A stretch of DNA of 64,000 nucleotides from Psychrilyobacter atlanticus DSM 19335 (GTDB lineage Bacteria; Fusobacteriota; Fusobacteriia; Fusobacteriales; Fusobacteriaceae), in the NCBI RefSeq assembly GCF_000426625.1, contig NZ_KE384548.1, forward strand, positions 248,001-312,000, written 5' to 3'. Under the pieces are notes generated by a model. That model saw only the letters and a program-made list of their open reading frames with translations, was not told the DNA's origin and did no database searches. The translations under genes were made by a program, and so were the position numbers. Shown here piece by piece: positions 59,514-64,000 of the stretch; position 1 is the stretch's first letter; every line of letters starts with the position of its first letter.

Positions 59514-61112
59514 ATGTCACAAATTGATTTTATGATAGTCATATTTTATATGATCGGAATGATCTTTATTGGTTATAGATTGGGTAAAAAAAATGAAACA
59601 CAAGAAGATTATTTTTTAGCTGGAAGGTCTATGCCATGGTTTCCTGTAGGATTATCAGTCGCAGCTACAATGATAAGTGCAAATGGTTTTGTAGGAGGAC
59701 CAGGCTGGGCATATAGTAGTGGGATCGGACCTTTCATGGTTAATATTACTGTCCCGTTAGCTATAATGGCGGCTCTCTATACTTTTATTCCTGTATTTTA
59801 TAATCTTAAATTAACATCTGTATATGAGTATGTGGAAAAAAGGCTAGGAATTTATAGCAGAACATTAACTGTATTTGGATTTTTAATCAATTCTTTAATT
59901 CAAGTGAGTTCTATGGTTTATATACCTGCTCTTATAATAAATAAATTTACTAATTTTGATATAAAAATAAGCGTAATAATAATAGTGGTTGTAGCTATAG
60001 TTTATACCCTTTTAGGAGGGATAAAGGCTGTTATATGGACCGATGCAACTCAAATGGGAATATTATGGGGTGGATTGATATTTGCATTTATCTTTATATT
60101 AAAAGCAACAGGACTATCGATTGGTGATACTTTTGTAATAGCAAGAGAGGCTGGGAAACTCCAGGCTATTGATTTTAGTTTTAATATAAGTTCTACAAAT
60201 GGATTTTGGGCATCTCTTATAGGTGGGTTTATTATGTGGGTTCGATATTTTGGTTTAGACCAAGGGCAGGTGCAGAGGATTCTTACATCAAAATCATATA
60301 AAGGCGTAAAAAATTCATTTCTTGTAAGTGCTATTATTATGAATATAGTATATTTCTCTTTTATGATATTAGGAGTGATGCTTTTTATTTATTATAAAGG
60401 AGCAAGCTTTAATTCCTCTAACGATATAATGATAGATTTTTTATCCAATCATCTTCCTGTAGGAGTCGTTGGGTTAATTATATCTGGGATATTTGCAGCG
60501 GCCATGTCTAGTATAGATTCATTGCTTAATTCAATGACAACAGTTTACACAAAAGATATCCACGAAAGATTTATTTCTACTAAAGCAGATGTTACTTCAC
60601 TAAAAAATACAATGATTATTTCTGTTGTTTTTGGTATACTGATAGTACTGTTTACATTAATAGGGTTTTCAGGAACAATGAAATCGGTATTAGATGTCAT
60701 TGGAAAATATATATCCTATATTTCTGGCCCCATGTGTGGTGCATTTTTCTTAGCAATGTTTACAGTAAAAAGTAGTGATAAAGGTGTGTCTATTGGGATA
60801 ATAATGGGGATGATTGTTACATTTTTAATAGGCCAGCACATTGAGATCAGCTGGATATGGAATCCTGCAATTGGTTTTGTGATAACTTCTATTATAGGTT
60901 ATTTATTCAGTTGCTTTATAAAATCAAATAAGAGTGAAGATGAAAAATATAAATATACTTTAATTGGTCAAAGGGAAAAGATGATTTCAGACAATGAAAC
61001 ATCAGAGGAGGGAGTTTCTAAACTACCTTTAGAATTTGACAGATATTCAGTGATACTAATAATATTTTTTTTCCTGCAGTATATTATTCTTTATTCTATA
61101 GGAAACTATTAA
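59514..61112 (+). CDS. Sodium:solute symporter (SSS family)
   Basis: 532 residues, ~13 helices. FLAGRSMPWFPVGLSVAATM is the N-terminal family signature; GGIKAVIWTDATQMG and RYFGLDQGQVQRILTSKS are typical of SSS sugar/acid carriers; FAAAMSSIDSLLNSM contains the sodium-site Ser. It imports a solute with Na+. It is the second transporter of the cluster. AGGAGGG precedes the ATG. Confidence 0.93.
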   Translation: MSQIDFMIVIFYMIGMIFIGYRLGKKNETQEDYFLAGRSMPWFPVGLSVAATMISANGFVGGPGWAYSSGIGPFMVNITVPLAIMAALYTFIPVFYNLKLTSVYEYVEKRLGIYSRTLTVFGFLINSLIQVSSMVYIPALIINKFTNFDIKISVIIIVVVAIVYTLLGGIKAVIWTDATQMGILWGGLIFAFIFILKATGLSIGDTFVIAREAGKLQAIDFSFNISSTNGFWASLIGGFIMWVRYFGLDQGQVQRILTSKSYKGVKNSFLVSAIIMNIVYFSFMILGVMLFIYYKGASFNSSNDIMIDFLSNHLPVGVVGLIISGIFAAAMSSIDSLLNSMTTVYTKDIHERFISTKADVTSLKNTMIISVVFGILIVLFTLIGFSGTMKSVLDVIGKYISYISGPMCGAFFLAMFTVKSSDKGVSIGIIMGMIVTFLIGQHIEISWIWNPAIGFVITSIIGYLFSCFIKSNKSEDEKYKYTLIGQREKMISDNETSEEGVSKLPLEFDRYSVILIIFFFLQYIILYSIGNY

Positions 61113-61140
61113 AATACATGAAAGAAAGGTAGGTTAAATT

Positions 61141-62166
61141 ATGGCAATAACATTAAAAGATATAGCAAAAATAGCTGGTGTAAGTGAATCTACTGTTTCT
61201 AGATGCTTAAATGATAGCCCATTAGTCTCAAAAAAAACAATGAGCCGGGTAAAAAAAATAGCTGAAGAATATAATTTTCAGTGTAATATAAATGCAAGAA
61301 ATTTGGCTAACAAAAAAACAAAACGTATTGGAATAATATTTCCAGATGGGTTTTATAAATTTAATATGAGAGATTTTTTCAGTTCTCTAGAAGAACACCT
61401 CCTTAAGGGTGTTGAAGAACAAAATTATGAAGCTGTGGTTTATACTTTAAATAGTAGAAGTCGTGTAAAAAGTAATATAAAAAGACTTACCAATGGAAGG
61501 GAAGTGGATGGACTTCTAATTGCCTGCAGGGATATCCCAATAGAAGATATAGAAGCACTAAAAAGAAATAAAATTCCACATACATTGGTATATTATAAAC
61601 CAAATAAATACTGGGGTCCAATGAAACTATTTACAAATGATAATGTTTATAGTGGCTACCTTGCTACCCAGTATTTAATTGAAAATGGATGTAAAAAAAT
61701 TGCTGTTATCACAAGTGATGACAAACAATTAAAAAACTATTCTCAGCGTACTATAGGTTATCTAAAGGCTATTAGAGAATCTAAGTTGAAAATAGAGAAA
61801 GATTATATAATAAAAGACATAATGGATTTTAAAACTGGAGAGAGATTAGCTTTTGAAAAAGTAAATTTCTTTAAAACTATTGATGGGGTAGTCTGTCAGC
61901 AAGATAAGGTAGCTTTAGGGCTTATTAAAGGACTTATTAAACAAGGGTTTTCTATTCCGGAAGATATCTCTATAATTGGTCATGATAACTTAGAAATCGT
62001 AGATTTCTTTGATCCAAAACTTACAACTGTTCAGCAACCCTTTAAAAATATCTGTGAAAATGCTGTAATTGATCTATTTGATCAGATAAATGGAGTAGAT
62101 AAAAAGGTTAGAAGGATATTTAAAAGTAATATTGTTGAAAGAGAAACGGTTAAAACTAATTTCTAA
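61141..62166 (+). CDS. LacI-family transcription regulator
   Basis: 341 residues. N-terminal LKDIAKIAGVSESTVSRCLN helix-turn-helix and hinge NARNLANKKTKRIGIIFP, then a periplasmic-binding-type ligand domain; GVVCQQDKVALGLIKGL and SIIGHDNLEIVDFFDP are normal. It lies 28 nt after the SSS gene in the same operon, and two fitting operators flank the operon promoter, so it probably represses it until an inducer from the imported substrate appears. Confidence 0.95.
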   Translation: MAITLKDIAKIAGVSESTVSRCLNDSPLVSKKTMSRVKKIAEEYNFQCNINARNLANKKTKRIGIIFPDGFYKFNMRDFFSSLEEHLLKGVEEQNYEAVVYTLNSRSRVKSNIKRLTNGREVDGLLIACRDIPIEDIEALKRNKIPHTLVYYKPNKYWGPMKLFTNDNVYSGYLATQYLIENGCKKIAVITSDDKQLKNYSQRTIGYLKAIRESKLKIEKDYIIKDIMDFKTGERLAFEKVNFFKTIDGVVCQQDKVALGLIKGLIKQGFSIPEDISIIGHDNLEIVDFFDPKLTTVQQPFKNICENAVIDLFDQINGVDKKVRRIFKSNIVERETVKTNF

Positions 62167-62176
62167 TAATTTTTTT

Positions 62177-62207
62177 AAGGGACTAAATTAATTTAGTCCC
62201 TTTTTTT
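62177..62207 (+). terminator. Terminator of the LacI operon
   Basis: AAGGGACTAAAT-TA-ATTTAGTCCC then seven T. Confidence 0.9.
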
Positions 62208-62433
62208 AATAACTTTTTTGATTTAAATTTTGTTAGACAATAAAAATATAAAATGCTACAATCTGAATATAAATAAATTAAAAGGAGGTAAAAGATTAAT
62301 GGGAAACTTAACAGGGGTAGATGTAATTTAATAAAAAGAGGATGTTTGGTAATATAATTATGATTGCAGGACTATAAATTACTTATAGTATTTTTTAGTG
62401 CTTAAATTTATTGTTATTTATTCAAAATAACTC
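62208..62433 (+). other. Non-coding region with two very short ORFs
   Basis: A perfect AAAGGAGGT precedes ATG 62299 (MGNLTGVDVI, 10 codons), and a second short frame opens at 62342 (MFGNIIMIAGL). Both read like broken pieces of a transporter N-terminus, so this may be gene debris or a leader peptide. Confidence 0.35.
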
Positions 62434-62550
62434 TTTTCCCAAGAGTTTAGGTTTGTATCAATAGCTATTAGTTTAAGTAAATTAAGCAGAAGTCTATTTA
62501 GGATATTTCTAAATAGACTTTTTTTTGTACATTTTTTACTCTTGGGAAAA
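62434..62550 (+). promoter_or_regulatory. Structured leader of the kinase-like gene
   Basis: TTTTCCCAAGAGT (62434-62446) pairs perfectly with ACTCTTGGGAAAA (62538-62550) across 91 nt. Inside lies AGTCTATTT..AAATAGACT followed by eight T (about 62491-62526), a terminator. A long-range stem enclosing a terminator just before a ribosome site (AGGAGG, 62557) suggests an attenuator or an undescribed cis-acting RNA. I recognise no known riboswitch. Confidence 0.5.
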
Positions 62551-62567
62551 TTAATTAGGAGGTAAAA

Positions 62568-63434
62568 ATGGAACAAATTTATAAAATTTTAAAAGAACAC
62601 AATGTTAAAAATCTAAAAGAAATAACTCTAGAAGAAGTTTCAAATAAAGACGGGATTCTTGTGTATAGAGTTAAAGATCAAGAGTCATCAAAAATTTTAA
62701 AAGTGTTTGAAAATGAAATTTATAAGAGGGAGATTAGTAACTATAAAATATTAATGGAATTAGGAATTCAAACTATTCCAGTTTATAGCTTTGCAGAATC
62801 ATCTATTTTAATGGAAGATATAAAATTTTCGGATAGATATAGACTTGCAGTAAAAGAAGATGTGTTTGATCCAAAGGTTATAGTTCCTCTTGCAAGGTGG
62901 TATCAAAAGCTCCATAGGGAAGGGGAAATATATTTAAAAGATAATAAAATAAAACTCTATTCTGAGTATGATCTAATTACTAGGGAATCTATTACTTTTC
63001 TTAAAGATAAAATTAATGTTAAAAATGAGGAGGTATGGGATATTTTAATTTCTGAAATAGATAAATTACATAAATTTTGTAAAGATCGAAGGACGATAAC
63101 ATACAATGATTTTTATTTTGTGAATATGATAGTTGCCAAGGATTACAGCGAAGCATTTATGTTTGACTATAATATGTTAGGAGAGGGGCTTATAGCTTCT
63201 GATATTTTAAATGTAACTTCTTCTACAAAAAAATGTGGTGAAAAGTTTATTGAATCATATGGAGAAATTAATATGTTGGAAATTACAGTGAACAATATAT
63301 TAGCACATATATTTGCTGTTTTAGAGGGATTTAAGAGGGAAAATTTTCCTGATTGGGCTGAGGAGTCCCTCAAATTTTTAGAAGGTGAAAGTTTTGAGAA
63401 AGAGATAATAAAATGGAGGGAGATAGATGAGTAA
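62568..63434 (+). CDS. APH/choline-kinase-like phosphotransferase
   Basis: 288 residues. The aminoglycoside-phosphotransferase/choline-kinase fold: ATP-lysine region SSKILKVFENEIYKREI, LARWYQKLH, the catalytic loop YNDFYFVNM (the usual His-Gly-Asp replaced by Tyr-Asn-Asp, keeping Asp and the later Asn) and FDYNMLGEG in place of the second metal Asp motif. It could phosphorylate a sugar, amino alcohol or drug. Overlaps the next gene (an MFS transporter) by 8 nt, so the pair may act on one compound. AGGAGG precedes the ATG. Confidence 0.75.
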   Translation: MEQIYKILKEHNVKNLKEITLEEVSNKDGILVYRVKDQESSKILKVFENEIYKREISNYKILMELGIQTIPVYSFAESSILMEDIKFSDRYRLAVKEDVFDPKVIVPLARWYQKLHREGEIYLKDNKIKLYSEYDLITRESITFLKDKINVKNEEVWDILISEIDKLHKFCKDRRTITYNDFYFVNMIVAKDYSEAFMFDYNMLGEGLIASDILNVTSSTKKCGEKFIESYGEINMLEITVNNILAHIFAVLEGFKRENFPDWAEESLKFLEGESFEKEIIKWREIDE

Positions 63435-64000
63435 AATAACATATGAAATAGATATTGCATCTAAGCAGAATAAAGTGTGGAATAAAAATTTTACATTATT
63501 AACAATTGGGTCTTTTATATCAATGATGGGAAGTTATATGGCTTCTTTGGCTATTAGTTTTACAGTTTTTGATATGACTAAATCTGTATTTTTATTTGCT
63601 ATGTTTAATGTAGCATATTATATACCTAAATTAGTTATAACCCCGTTGTTGGGACCAATAATAGATAAATACAGTAGGAAAAAAATAGTAATAGGTACAG
63701 ACTGCTGTTATTGTTTGTTATTTTTTTTACTGCCAGTGGTAATATACTTTACAGAATTTAGTTTGCCTTTATATCTAGGCTTTAACTTTTTGATAAGTTT
63801 ATTAGATTCAGTTTATTCAGCAGCTTTTACAACACTATTACCAGATACTATAACTCCTGGAAAATCTCAAAAAGCATATTCTATAGACTCTCTTTTAGGT
63901 CCAGTTTCCCAAGGATTGATGGCTCCTATTTTCTTGATTGTATATAATAAAATAGGACTATCTGGGATATTAATCTTTAATTCGATAACTTATCTGATTG
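63427..64000 (+). CDS. MFS transporter, N-terminal part (cut by window end)
   Basis: ATG 63427 overlaps the kinase-like gene's stop by 8 nt; the frame stays open to the end (191 codons). A soluble start, then FTLLTIGSFISMMGSYMASL and motif A LLGPIIDKYSRKKIVIG, placing it near MFS drug/enterobactin-exporter-type (MFS_3/DHA3) proteins. At least five helices are visible. Confidence 0.8.
   Translation, partial: MSKITYEIDIASKQNKVWNKNFTLLTIGSFISMMGSYMASLAISFTVFDMTKSVFLFAMFNVAYYIPKLVITPLLGPIIDKYSRKKIVIGTDCCYCLLFFLLPVVIYFTEFSLPLYLGFNFLISLLDSVYSAAFTTLLPDTITPGKSQKAYSIDSLLGPVSQGLMAPIFLIVYNKIGLSGILIFNSITYLI

Noticed and set aside
1-64000. CRISPR arrays
   Set aside because: No set of regularly spaced repeats with unique spacers; the repeats seen are palindromes, iterons or terminators.

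Overview
The DNA is AT-rich with strong AGGAGG-type ribosome sites. Sodium-type transporters, a glycine-cleavage operon carrying a probable selenoprotein, and a ribH-D-E-BA operon under an FMN riboswitch suggest an anaerobic, probably marine member of the Fusobacteriota (Psychrilyobacter/Propionigenium/Ilyobacter-like). This is inferred from gene style; no taxonomic marker gene was tested.

Layout. (1) 1-550: the end of a tandem pair of small exported MORN/YwqK-like proteins. (2) About 600-18,240: an integrated mobile element without capsid, portal or terminase genes. Its left arm (minus strand) holds a DUF6338-like pair and a candidate defence operon: a coiled-coil protein, a 24-codon ORF, a double-GHKL ATPase/histidine-kinase-like protein, a receiver-domain protein and a DNA methyltransferase. 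Next come a LexA/CI-type repressor with four matching operator-like sites and many small early genes separated by repeated hairpin cassettes. A replication initiator follows, with four iteron-like repeats inside its own coding sequence (lambda O-like), then a SAM methyltransferase and a large serine recombinase beside tRNA-Leu(GAG). Size and content resemble a phage satellite or integrative plasmid. (3) 18.4-26.3 kb: NhaC-type antiporter, MATE exporter with a MarR regulator, exported amidohydrolase, LysE-family exporter and mnmA. (4) 26.7-35.1 kb: FMN riboswitch, riboflavin operon and gltB. (5) 35.2-44.3 kb: a redox/transport region with an OYE, nitroreductase, QueD-like protein, SDR, AEC permease and damaged MFS and OYE copies. 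Five identically built promoters there, each with a CGNCA-N2-TGNCG palindrome exactly 29.5 bp from the -10 hexamer, are probably controlled by the Crp/Fnr-type gene at 42328-42993. (6) 44.4-46.6 kb: an HTH-TPR protein followed by a 45-residue exported peptide (RRNPP-type quorum-sensing architecture), with a divergent short transcript and a second hydrophobic peptide. (7) 47.0-48.0 kb: an adhE relic and a TetR regulator. (8) 48.0-55.4 kb: lipA-gcvT-gcvH-gcvPA-gcvPB-[UGA-containing ORF]-glyA-lipB. (9) 55.7-62.2 kb: a LacI-controlled catabolic or uptake cluster with two double-SnoaL/NTF2-fold proteins, an MFS and an SSS transporter. (10) 62.2-64 kb: a structured leader, an APH-like kinase and a truncated MFS gene.

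The strongest candidates for something undescribed are the in-frame UGA gene in the glycine-cleavage operon, the RRNPP-like receptor/peptide pair, the five-promoter Crp/Fnr regulon, and the kinase-like GHKL/receiver/methyltransferase module on the mobile element.
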